Source: Dactylonectria macrodidyma (taxonomy: Eukaryota; Ascomycota; Sordariomycetes; Hypocreales; Nectriaceae). From it: DNA of 64,000 nt. The notes beneath the pieces were generated by a model. The model did no database searches. It saw only the letters and a list, made by a program, of their open reading frames with translations, and was not told where the DNA came from. Shown here piece after piece: positions 44,654-53,722 of this stretch (its first letter is position 1; every line of letters begins with the position of its first letter). The stretch lies in NCBI GenBank assembly GCA_020744425.1, contig JAGMUV010000039.1, positions 62,001 through 126,000 of the forward strand. The letters run 5' to 3'. Position numbers and translations under genes: made by a program.

Positions 44654-45712
44654 ATGCCGACCTTAGCCATCGCCGGTGGCACCTCTGCCAGCCTTGGGCG
44701 TGCTATCACCACCGCAGTCTTTGCAAATCAGAGACTTGCTCAATGGGATGTCGTTATCCTCTCGCGTTCCACTCGCGTTCCTCTCTGGCTCAGTGCGATC
44801 GACGAAAAAGCGGAGCGTCACGCAATTCGCGTCGTGGACTACTTATCGACGGAATCACTCGCCAGCGCTCTGAGAGGCGTACATACCGTTGTGTCCGTCA
44901 CCTCCGCTCACGATGGCACCCAAGCCCAGGTTCAGATCAACCTGCTACATGCTGCCATCGAAGCTAGCTGCAGGCGCTTCGCCCCCTCCCAATGGGGCTT
45001 CGGTTCAGAGGGATGGGAGGCCATAGGAACCCTCCGATGGGCGAACCATGGTGTCCAGGAGGAGTGCATCAAGCAGAGGGGCAAGATTGAATTCGCCAAC
45101 TTCAACCATGGCACATTCACGAACTACATTGGCCATGGAATTTTCCCACTGCCGGGGTCAGAATCTGATGAGGTGACGACTCTCGACCAGCTCAGGAAGG
45201 GTTTTGGCTATAAGCCGGGCGAGGATGAAGCCTGCGCAGGGCTCCATCGGCAGGGTCCCCTGGCGGACAAATCTGGAGCTCATCTCATTGGGATGAGGAA
45301 CGGCATCGCCGAGCTTCCCATTAAAGATGACGGCACGTGGCCTCGGATCACATTCACGACGCTACCTGACGTTGGCCGGTTCGTTGCTGCATCCCTCAAC
45401 TTGCCAAAGTGGGAAGAAGACATGAGCATGGCTGGCGATACCTTGACGATGGGAGAGCTCTTGAGTCACGCCGAAGCCGTCACAGGGAAAAGGTTCAACG
45501 TCACCGTCCTGAAGCGGGAAGACCTGGAGAAAAAGCTGGAGAATGCCCCTCAGGATGACTTTATGGGGCGCTTATGGACTGACTTCTACCTTGCCCATAT
45601 ACGAGACAGAGAAGACGAGGGCGTTCTACGCCCTGTGGTAAACGGTCTGTGCCCCGAGGTAAAGCCTATAAGTATTCCGGAATACATGGAAAAGTATTGG
45701 ATCGAGGCGTGA
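44654..45712 (+). CDS. NmrA-like NAD(P)-binding protein (isoflavone-reductase-like)
   Basis: A single exon of 352 residues. The Rossmann start LAIAGGTSASLGRAIT is a variant of GGxGxxG with Ser where a Gly is usual. Further family blocks are DYLSTESLASALRGVHTVVS, HAAIEASCRRFAPSQWGFGS (the NmrA/isoflavone-reductase FxPSxxG-type block), TFTTLPDVGRFVAASLNLPK and LTMGELLSHAEAVTGK. Members act either as NADP-dependent reductases in secondary metabolism or as redox-sensing regulators related to NmrA. Catalytic residues do not decide between these. The ATG is preceded by a fungal-like context (ccaaATG). No lesion is seen. Confidence 0.88.
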   Translation: MPTLAIAGGTSASLGRAITTAVFANQRLAQWDVVILSRSTRVPLWLSAIDEKAERHAIRVVDYLSTESLASALRGVHTVVSVTSAHDGTQAQVQINLLHAAIEASCRRFAPSQWGFGSEGWEAIGTLRWANHGVQEECIKQRGKIEFANFNHGTFTNYIGHGIFPLPGSESDEVTTLDQLRKGFGYKPGEDEACAGLHRQGPLADKSGAHLIGMRNGIAELPIKDDGTWPRITFTTLPDVGRFVAASLNLPKWEEDMSMAGDTLTMGELLSHAEAVTGKRFNVTVLKREDLEKKLENAPQDDFMGRLWTDFYLAHIRDREDEGVLRPVVNGLCPEVKPISIPEYMEKYWIEA

Positions 45713-46671
45713 TATATTGAGCGAGCGGAGACGTATTTTGAAAGAAGAACGATAGTAATAGTACTTGTTAGCCCCGAATTTATCCCATGGAACTGCAGCC
45801 GTGTCTTTGACTGAAACCTTGCCGATGAATGCCTTATAATCAACGAGCTCTGCAATGGTACTAGTGATATTCTTTCCCATCACTGCCTGTGTGATAGTAA
45901 ACGGCACGTCCTGTGGGCGTAGAGTCGTTCCACTAGGAGTTTGGGTACTAAGGGTTATCACGAAGGGTAAAGCTGTCCATGAGCGGTAGCTTCGGTGCCC
46001 GAACCTCAGCGGCAAGCGCTTCCACGGCCGTATCATTATTCGTAGCGATGTCAAGCGTGCGGTACCCGGCTTTGAGCCCGAATAACGGTTAAGATTGTCA
46101 GTTTGTTGACCGACATGTATTTGTAAGCAATCAACCGGTCAGCAGTTCATGTACCGGCGGGGAAATGCCTCATAGTGATCGCTCCGTCCCATCCGCTGTT
46201 CAGGTATTTATAGCTTCCATGTACTTGGCATGGCTTACAGGGTTCAAATCCACGACCATCCACGACACATTCGTGAATATGGCGTGGATATGGGCACCCC
46301 ACAGGTCCACGCATAGGCGCGATTTTACGTGGTCACGCGTAGGCGCTGACTCGTGATACGTCGATGGTACAGTACAGAGTGTCGGTGAATGAGGACGGGG
46401 TTGTTCGCATAGAGATGAGAGATCGAACATTGCTGGGCTGGCTCATCGGTGGGGTACGGGCTACGTCTGCATACGATGTTGGAAAAACTGAGGATTCCCC
46501 CTCAACTTCAGGATTAAAGTTAAGGTTTGAAGTCCTAAAACTTAGATCGTAGGACTTGATCGTAGGACTTTCTAGGACTCAAGTCCTAGAAGGGACCACT
46601 CGAAGATATAAGGTCTTAAAGGTCCTTCGATTGCAAGAAGAACAATCACAATAACAACCACCTTTTATCAA
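45713..46671. other. Stretch without a supported gene
   Basis: Minus-strand frames between 45586 and 46054 are interrupted by frame changes and carry no motif I recognise. At 46505-46600 the word taggactt and its complement recur several times, including the palindrome ttctaggact-ca-agtcctagaa (46569-46590). Confidence 0.35.
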
Positions 46672-47559
46672 GTGCACTCAGCATCACTGCGCAATCCAAC
46701 AACATACGATGGCTGTGGGCTCGTCTGGGCACTGTTGGCCGTGACGCTTTTGGCCATCACGTCCAGCTGCTCTCGTAGCTGTCTCATTTCTTCTACCGTT
46801 TGCTGCCGTAACTGCCCAAGCTGCTCGTTCAGTTATCTGCTTGCGCAGTTGTTTCAGATCTTCCGTTTCCTGTTCTCCCATCTGTCTAAGCCGTTCAGCT
46901 GTCTCTTCTCGCATTGTCCTGAACTGGTCAGCCGTCTGTTCGTGCATGCGTCTAAGCTCTTCTGTCTTCCTGCGGTTTTCGGCTGCCTCGGCCCTGATCG
47001 TACGGATTTCCTGCTGGAGTTGGCGGATCATCTCCAGCTGGGTGCTCGCCATCTTCGTCGCCGATCGCTGGTTCTCCAGCAACGCACCCCAGAGCGTCTG
47101 CAGCATCTTCTTCTGTTCGCTCATTATATGGGTCGACGTTTCCTGAAGCATCGCCTGGAGCATCATCTGGATTAGTGACTCGTTGCCGCTCACCGCGCTC
47201 TCCATGGCCTGCGATCCCTTCACCGCATTGCCACAATCGTTATCACCTGCTGCCATTTGCTCTGCGCCAGCATTCTTTGACGTTCCGGCCTTACTTGCGG
47301 CTACCTGTGTTGAGATTCGTTCTTTGATGGATCAATGGCTATTCCGATCCATTGGTGGCTGGGATGTGGATGTCTTCTTGTCAATAGCTTCCGCTGGTTA
47401 GCGCTAGTTTTTCTTCTTCAATCAATACAATATGCTCATTTTAACAACCTGCACACTTTTCTGGGCTTTCGCGGTCGGTTACACGGCTCTCGACGAGCGA
47501 CGCGTCGCGGTCCCCGAATCCCCACCGCCGACAAGGATCTCCTTGGCGGTCGGGTCCAT
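46672..47559 (-). pseudogene. Tad-type LINE ORF1 (coiled-coil) fragment, interrupted by a solo LTR
   Basis: The likely start at 47559 reads MDPTAKEILVGGGDSGTATR with RRSSRAV, the usual start of Tad-type ORF1 proteins. An in-frame TAA (47481-47479) stands where CAA would fit, a CpA-to-TpA change. The solo LTR at 47308-47446 interrupts the frame; without it and one duplicate the frame continues. A long coiled coil follows (LENQRSATKMASTQLEMIRQ, EELRRMHEQTADQFRTMREE). A frame change near 46830 is needed to continue into EQLGQLRQQTVEEMRQLREQ and then SPQPSY at about 46700. The rest of ORF1 and all of ORF2 are missing. Confidence 0.7.
47308..47446 (+). mobile_element. Solo LTR (139 bp) of the copia family seen at 34559
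   Basis: Starts TGTTGAGATT, ends CATTTTAACA, flanked by a perfect 5-bp duplication ACCTG (47303-47307 and 47447-47451). Closely similar to the 3' LTR at 34559-34701. Its recognisable duplication shows it was a real integration followed by LTR-LTR recombination. Confidence 0.92.
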
Positions 47560-48790
47560 CTCACGATGCCACGCTCACGGCAGCCCCAACCTATCCTTTC
47601 GCCTAAAAGAGTGTAAAGAGTGTAAAGGGTGTCACATATATCATTACCTAGCATGGGATCTTCGGTGCCCATATATCAGTCGCCCGAAAGTGTCATCGCT
47701 TAGGTTATCATTCATGCGTTGATCCACTTGTGCCCAGGCACCTTCCCGTTTTCTTATCCCTCCCGAAGAATTACCAGCACTCAACGTCCTCGAGCAGACC
47801 CAGTGCTAAGAGTGTGGCCAGCGCAGGGGAGACAGGACATCAGGCATGTAAGGGTGTTATACCGTAGGCGGTTGCCACCTGGGGATGACTTGCCTGCCGC
47901 GCGCGACTGCTTGGCAATAATGCGGGCCACCGACGCCTCCGCAGCAACGGGGGGCGTTCAAGTACGGGTATACATACATCGGCACGTAGGAGAACTCGTC
48001 GCTCGGGAAAAGATAGTCGTTCAAGTCTGTGTAAAAACCTCCAAAGGTCGGGGAGCAACAGTTTGCCAGTCGTTGGGTTATACAAGCCTGCATTACACTT
48101 CTGAACCTGCAGTTTGCTGTACTCAAATGAGGTACAGCTAAGACCGAAGCCGAGCCTTAGGCTATACGACTGGTTCAATCCTCCTCTCACCCCCAATCTC
48201 ATCTTTGCCTGGAAACCTCAACAACACTGTCTCGACACGGTCCTCTGTGTCCCTTCGGTTGCAATGGGCGCTTCAGCACTCCGTTCGGGAGCAATCGCGT
48301 GTGGCATGATTCCCGAAAGCCAGTGTTCACGCGAGACTGGAAACCCCCAGCCGTTTTCACCTGGATTTCGACATGCGATGCTGAGGCTGTAGTCGTTACC
48401 ATTGGTCGCTTTGACGATCTTGGCAATGAGATCGGCGTTGGCCATTTCAATATGAAGCTTAATAAGGTACGCGAGGGGGTGAAATTGGACGAAACTTGGG
48501 ACCAGTTAATGATTGACACCGATATTGTTCGTGGTGGATGGCAAGTGACTAGGTCAGATGGCAAATAAAGACTTACATAAAGTGTTGTGGCAGTGGCATC
48601 ACGCCGATGAGGATGGCCTATTATCGTACTTAGCAACTAGGTCGACGTAATATATAGGCTGAATGAAAATATTTACTTACATCAAGAGACAAGGAAATGC
48701 AAACCATCAAAATATTGAGTCGGAAGAGAAGCTTATATTTATTAAGACCAAAGTCGACCAATTCTTTCTTAACCAAATAGATGAAGTATA
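47560..48790. other. Stretch without a confident gene
   Basis: Minus-strand frames (48445-48218: MANADLIAKIVKATNGNDYS; 48126-47857: a Cys/Tyr-rich frame with NAPRCCGGVGGPHYCQAVAR) could be exons of a small gene, but no splice model closes and no family is recognised. The plus-strand frame 48299-48568 overlaps them. I leave all uncalled. Confidence 0.3.
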
Positions 48791-50595
48791 ACGTACATGA
48801 TAAGCATGCGGATCAAACAAGCATGCGGATCAAAAATCATAACCTTCGAAATAGAAATCGCTATAAAAACACAACAAACCATCTAATCAATTAAAATCAA
48901 TCACTATACTCTTCCCAATATATCCCAATAACTACCTACACGTCCTTGCATTATGTCCGGGCTTGCCGCACACTCCACAGCGCCTTTCCTTCGGTCGCGC
49001 TGACCCTCCTTGACCACCACTTTTCGACGATTCAGCCACTACCTGCGCATTAACATCCATCCGATCAATTGCTTCCCTTCCTTCATCTACTGTCATCACC
49101 CCTCTTTTCTGTAGGCGGGTCCTTTTTGCCCTACGGCGCCGGCTTAGTATCTCATTTGCCTGTCGAAGGTCGCGGTTCTCAGCCCTCAATAAGGCATTCT
49201 CATGCATCATTGCCTTAGTTCCCTTAGAAAGAGACTTTAGTGCTCCTAGAATTGACTCTGGAGAGCTACTTTGATGCCTTCTGATTCGTCTTTCAAGGTA
49301 TTCAGACTGAGACCTGGCCTCAAGGACGGTCTTTGGGGTCTTTGAAACCCAAGGGGCAGAGGCGCTAGCCTCCTCCTCAACCGGCGTTGGAGTCCGTAGC
49401 TGCACATCAAGCTTCGAGACTACACTTTCCGGGTCAAGAGGAACAAGCCCGGCTCCTCTAAAGGCTGCCTTGATATTTCTTTCTGTCATAGTGGCTTGAA
49501 ATGCGGCGTAAAAGGCCGGAAAGAACTCGGTCTTCGAAACGTGGGTTATAGAGCATCTGATCAGATGCTCTATTTCTCGACCATAAGCCTTCTTGAGCAG
49601 CCCAAAGCACCCGACGTCAAGAGGCTGAAGCAGATGAGAAGAATGAGGCGGCATACAAAGCGTAATGATCTTGTTCTCCTCGCAATATATCTCAAAGTCG
49701 GCTGAATGGTGACTTTCGTACCCATCGAGGATTAAAAGACGGTAGGGACCAGTTGATCGGTTGGTTGTACACCGGTCAAAGTGCTTTAGCCACTCAAGAC
49801 CTATATCGTTATCGGTCCAGCCATTTCGAGACGTTGCAATAGCCCAATCGCCCGGGAGGTTGCTTTCTCGGTACCAGTTGGCGAGGTGATATTGGCCTGC
49901 ACCTATGATAAACGGCTGGATCGCTCGGCCTTCCGCATTGATCGCCTGAATGACAGTAATCCATTCCCGGCTTCCAGGCTGCACTGATTTTGGTCTTCCA
50001 CGCCTTTCTGAACCTGTGACGACCATTCCGCTTGCAATCATGCCCATCAGAAAGCCAGTCTCGTCAAAGTTGTAGATATCATCTAATCGGATGCCGTACT
50101 TCGCGATTGTGTTCTCCACGAGCCTAAACCAGTTGCGAATAATAGTCGGACCTTCGCATTTGGCTCTCTGATAGTCGTATTTACGAAAAAAACGCGTCTT
50201 GAGCTCTTCGTGTCGCTTGACGAAGTTAGAAGCCCAGCGCTTGCCGACAGGTAACGCGTCGCGGTCGGCGAGCAATCGGTTGGCCATTTCTTCAACACCA
50301 CGCAGTCGCGGGGGAAATCCTCGCGAATCTAGGTCGAGAATGAACTGAATAATGATCTGTTCCTCTAGATCAGATAGTTTGCGTGATTTAGGGATCCAAT
50401 CGCAACGCGCGGATATGCCATGCTGTCGGCGGTAGAGAGTAGTATAAGGGATTTCATAGACCTTTGCAGCGCGTCGAAGACTTAATTCTCGGTTATTTTG
50501 GTAGGCCTGAAGTGCAAGAAGCACCTTAGCCTCTATATTCGCCCGCGGCATGCTGGGTGGTTGAGGAATAATTAATCAAATCTCCTTGAGTGCGC
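48791..50595 (-). mobile_element. pogo/Fot-type transposon 2, one end missing
   Basis: The end at 48791 has a 48-bp terminal sequence starting acgtacatgataag next to TA (48789-48790), followed by two direct copies of gcatgcggatcaaa. The layout is the same as in the element at 27094-28953 but the repeated word differs. The matching inverted end should lie at about 50600-50650 but is not present; sequence upstream of the transposase ATG still matches the other element (tcaaccacc before ATG) for about 35 bp and then diverges. The right boundary is therefore approximate. Confidence 0.8.
48932..50551 (-). CDS. pogo/Fot-type DDE transposase 2 (539 residues)
   Basis: The open frame is colinear with the transposase at 27192-28838: RGVEEMANRLLADRD, VGKRWASNFVKRHEEL, and the catalytic aspartates in YNFDETGF (Asp163), LILDGYESHH (Asp276) and LLQPLDVGCFGLLK (Asp312). 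The C-terminal knuckle is CGVCGKPGHNARTC. Sequence identity is high but clearly below that of recent duplicates. The gene looks coding-competent, but the element has lost one terminal repeat, so it could act only in trans. Confidence 0.93.
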   Translation of the reverse strand: MPRANIEAKVLLALQAYQNNRELSLRRAAKVYEIPYTTLYRRQHGISARCDWIPKSRKLSDLEEQIIIQFILDLDSRGFPPRLRGVEEMANRLLADRDALPVGKRWASNFVKRHEELKTRFFRKYDYQRAKCEGPTIIRNWFRLVENTIAKYGIRLDDIYNFDETGFLMGMIASGMVVTGSERRGRPKSVQPGSREWITVIQAINAEGRAIQPFIIGAGQYHLANWYRESNLPGDWAIATSRNGWTDNDIGLEWLKHFDRCTTNRSTGPYRLLILDGYESHHSADFEIYCEENKIITLCMPPHSSHLLQPLDVGCFGLLKKAYGREIEHLIRCSITHVSKTEFFPAFYAAFQATMTERNIKAAFRGAGLVPLDPESVVSKLDVQLRTPTPVEEEASASAPWVSKTPKTVLEARSQSEYLERRIRRHQSSSPESILGALKSLSKGTKAMMHENALLRAENRDLRQANEILSRRRRAKRTRLQKRGVMTVDEGREAIDRMDVNAQVVAESSKSGGQGGSARPKERRCGVCGKPGHNARTCR

Positions 50596-50710
50596 GAAGG
50601 CGCATTGGATGTAGCCGCCCCACAAGAACGTCAATACATTGAGGGACCTTAAAAAGCCGCCACAGCTAATTTTCTATGTATGTAATTCAGCCACTTCTTA
50701 CATCATAGAC

Positions 50711-52939
50711 ATGGCACCACAATTGAGCGTCAATGGCCTTGAACAACGCCGCCGCGGCGGCCACAGCAGCAGCCGCAGGAGCAGCCGGGTCAACAAGGAA
50801 GCTAGATATCTAATGCAGCTACAGGTATCTAGAAGCCGCCGTGAGCAAGACGCCGATAGCACCTACAGACCAGATATCAAGCCAACAGACGCCGTAGGCA
50901 GCCAATTTGAACCGTTTAACGTCCCGGACCGCGATTTCCTTGTACGGCAGCCACTGCCACCAACGCCCCTACAGCTATTTCAACAATTTCTTCCTGAGCA
51001 GCTAGTTGAACAATGGGTCCGCTATACGAATGAGGCTCCGGCCCCAGAGCCGGGTCCAGGCCCGGCTATTCAATCCGGCAGATATGATCGTCAGAATCGT
51101 TGGAAATCAACGTCCGTTGCAGAGGTGTATATCTGGCTAGGCATCTTGATATATATGACCTTACATAAGGAATATCGATATCAGGACCATTGGAAGGCCT
51201 CAACAGCAGATAATTGGGTTCCTAATCATCCAATTATACAGCTCATGACCTTTGACCGTTTTTCTTTGCTAAAAAGACGACTACGAATTTACGATCCGGA
51301 TTGCATTGAAATAGCTATGCCGGCCCCGTTCAACAAGGTCAATGAATGGTCCTATTATATGATGGAAACAGCCGTCCGCCTCGTTGAAATTGGTAGTATT
51401 ATTGGGGTAGACGAAGGGATCATTGGCTTCAAAGGACGGTCCCGTCATAAGGTGACGATCAAGACAAAACCAACGCCTACAGGGCTTAAGGTGTGGGCCC
51501 TAGCTACTCATGGATATCTTCTGCAGTGGTATTGGCACCAACCTGGCCCAAAATACGGCCCTATTGGTGTTGAAGTCACAGCTAGGGCCCGGGCCGTAGC
51601 TGTGGCCCCGGACAATGCCCCAGATAACCGCCCTTGTCAGGGCTCTGACGAGGGCTCTGACGAGGGCTCTGACGAGGGCTCTGACGAGGGCTCTGACGAG
51701 GGCTCTGATAAGGATTCTGATAAGGATTCTGACGATATCATATATAGCTCTTCGTCAGAGGACTCAGCTGACGAGGAAGCTCTAGATATTGAGACCTCGT
51801 ACGAGCCGTTGGAAGAGACAGCTACCCAGATGATGGAAGATGCTCCAATAACAACGCTACCGCCATTGAACCCAACTCAAGCTGTTGTTATTGCCCTAGT
51901 AAATAAGCTGCCGGAAGGGACCTACCATGTCTTCCTTGACAACCTCTTCTCATCGCTCGACCTTTTCAAAGCCCTTAGAATCCTAGGCATCGGGGCCACA
52001 GGCACCTGCCGTACGAACTGTGGGCTATATCGCGATATCGTTATTGCAAAAGAAAACGATAGGAAGGGAAAGAGGCTGTGGCCGTGGGGCCAGATCTGCA
52101 GCTGGCCTACGCCTGATAATAAGGTAGGAAGACTATCCGGCTCTATGGCTCTAGGAAACCAAGCTCTAGGAAATGCCCTACTAATGGCTTCTAAGGTCAA
52201 CCAAATCGCATGGAAGGATAACGCCCTAGTCTTATTTTTATCCACTGTTTATAAAGGCCCTGAGACGGTTATACGGAAAAGGAAGAGACCTAATTCAACA
52301 CAGCCGTATAGCCGTTCGATCAAGCAGAAATTCGGTAGCCACAGCGTCCTACAGCTATCTCTTCCATCTATAGCTGCCCACTATAACGATAAAATGAACG
52401 CTGTTGATATAGCTGATCATTTAAGGTCAAATATGCATTCCGACCATCGTCAACGCCGGGGCCCGGCTAGGGCTCTAACGTGGTCCTTCCTCCTTGCAAC
52501 GGCCCTTGCTAATAGCTTCCTTTTGCAGCTAAAAGGCCGGCCGGCTTGGACACCCTATAGATCACAGAGCCGTTGGGAACAAGCCTTGGTGGACGAGATA
52601 TTCAAGACATATGGCCAGATAGGCTTATCCAGACAAAGATATCGTGCTGGGAACACCACGACGCCGTTTGAAGAGCATATCTTTGACAATAGGAAAAAAA
52701 AGGCCCGATGTCTGGCCTGTCAGGGTGTTCAAATCGGCCCTAGAAGTCAGAGTGTTCAACGCCCTAGAAAACAGGGCCCGTTGCAACAGCTAGATGCGAA
52801 TAGCATCAACAGCCGGGCCCGACAAAGGGCCCCTAAGAAGATAGGTACATCAACAATGTGGGGTTGTCTGACTTGTAATGTAGCAATTTGTAAAAGGGAA
52901 TTGATAGGGGGGCATGATGTTTTTGATCCGGGGGCATGA
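50711..52939 (+). CDS. piggyBac-like transposase (742 residues), open
   Basis: The likely start is ATG 50711 (MAPQLSVNGLEQRRRGGHSS). The DDE_Tnp_1_7 domain covers most of the protein, with likely catalytic Asp234 (IIGVDEGIIGFKGRSRHKV), Asp410 (YHVFLDNLFSS) and Asp566 (MNAVDIADHLRSNMHSDH). An acidic insertion made of about five to eight GSDE/DSDK repeats (12-bp DNA units from 51641) lies between the first two. The C-terminus has a Cys motif (CLACQG ... CLTCNVAICK), the cross-brace zinc region usual in piggyBac proteins. No TTAA-flanked inverted ends could be found around it, so it may be a stranded transposase or a domesticated gene. It is open, unlike the relative at 38400-40158. Confidence 0.88.
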   Translation: MAPQLSVNGLEQRRRGGHSSSRRSSRVNKEARYLMQLQVSRSRREQDADSTYRPDIKPTDAVGSQFEPFNVPDRDFLVRQPLPPTPLQLFQQFLPEQLVEQWVRYTNEAPAPEPGPGPAIQSGRYDRQNRWKSTSVAEVYIWLGILIYMTLHKEYRYQDHWKASTADNWVPNHPIIQLMTFDRFSLLKRRLRIYDPDCIEIAMPAPFNKVNEWSYYMMETAVRLVEIGSIIGVDEGIIGFKGRSRHKVTIKTKPTPTGLKVWALATHGYLLQWYWHQPGPKYGPIGVEVTARARAVAVAPDNAPDNRPCQGSDEGSDEGSDEGSDEGSDEGSDKDSDKDSDDIIYSSSSEDSADEEALDIETSYEPLEETATQMMEDAPITTLPPLNPTQAVVIALVNKLPEGTYHVFLDNLFSSLDLFKALRILGIGATGTCRTNCGLYRDIVIAKENDRKGKRLWPWGQICSWPTPDNKVGRLSGSMALGNQALGNALLMASKVNQIAWKDNALVLFLSTVYKGPETVIRKRKRPNSTQPYSRSIKQKFGSHSVLQLSLPSIAAHYNDKMNAVDIADHLRSNMHSDHRQRRGPARALTWSFLLATALANSFLLQLKGRPAWTPYRSQSRWEQALVDEIFKTYGQIGLSRQRYRAGNTTTPFEEHIFDNRKKKARCLACQGVQIGPRSQSVQRPRKQGPLQQLDANSINSRARQRAPKKIGTSTMWGCLTCNVAICKRELIGGHDVFDPGA
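51641..51735 (+). repeat. 12-bp coding tandem repeat GGCTCTGACGAG
   Basis: Five perfect units followed by diverged ones (ggctctgataag, gattctgataag) encode an acidic GSDE/DSDK spacer in the piggyBac-like protein. The broken relative near 39130-39200 does not carry it. Confidence 0.9.
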
Positions 52940-53722
52940 CCTTATGGGGGCATGACTTTTTACAACATCCTATTGGCTGATTTTTCCTCGACCCATAAAT
53001 ACTTTCTCACAAAGGCGGTGTGACTAGCTGTCTTAACAGCACATTTTTCTTCCTTGAAGTCTTCTGAGCCCTCTGGATCTCGACGCGTCGGGGCAAATTA
53101 AGAGGTCTTACTCTCGATTGCAAAATGAACCCTCTATTGCTCGCTCGTAGGAAAAACATCCGACACTCTATTCTCTAACCACTATAGAACGAAGAACATG
53201 CTCGTCACTGTCAACTAGCTCCCATTTCCTCGTCCTCCAGATGCTGGGCTGCGCCCTCCGACCGCTGGCACGCACCCTGTTGTTCTTCCAGATCTCGAGT
53301 GACCAATTGACTACGTGCCTGGCGCCGGGTTCATATGCTAACCTGACTACTGGCCTGCGTATTACTCAGTTGGCTTGCTTCCAGCGCAAGCTTGGCGAGT
53401 GTGGATTTATTTCGACTTCCAGCTGGCCGACTTCGCGTACGCCTGTTGGCTGGCTTTCTGGCGTGTTGGCAAGCTGACTGGCGGCTTGCGGAGGGCTAAA
53501 TCTGACTTGTCGGCTTGTTCGCTGTCGTTTTTCGCGATGTAATTGATCACTGGGGCTAGAGCTTCGCGATCTGCGAAGCCCTACACGTCGTTCAAGCGGT
53601 ACTAGCCGAGGTGAGGACATCGTGGAGGCGTTGGAAGTTGGCTGATCAAAGCAGGAGAACGCGTCCACGCGCCAAAAGCGATCATGGCCGGGTTGGTAGC
53701 CAAGGTAGAAATGTGGAGAGCT
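52940..53722. other. Stretch without a supported gene
   Basis: Begins with three gggggcatga words (52908-52955) just around the piggyBac stop, possibly a subterminal repeat. The rest shows no coding pattern; repeated ctggc/ttggc words around 53400-53480 are noncoding. Confidence 0.35.

Noticed and set aside
45586..46054. Minus-strand frames downstream of the NmrA-like gene
   Set aside because: Frame changes and lack of any recognisable block; could be a relic but cannot be supported.
48199..48640. Possible small gene on either strand
   Set aside because: Both strands are open, no splice model joins the pieces, and no family is recognised.
52918..52966. tttttgatccg followed by repeated gggggcatga, as the missing right end of the second pogo element
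   Set aside because: Only 11 bp match the expected terminal repeat, the acgtacatgataag end is absent, and it would require the piggyBac gene to lie inside the pogo element.
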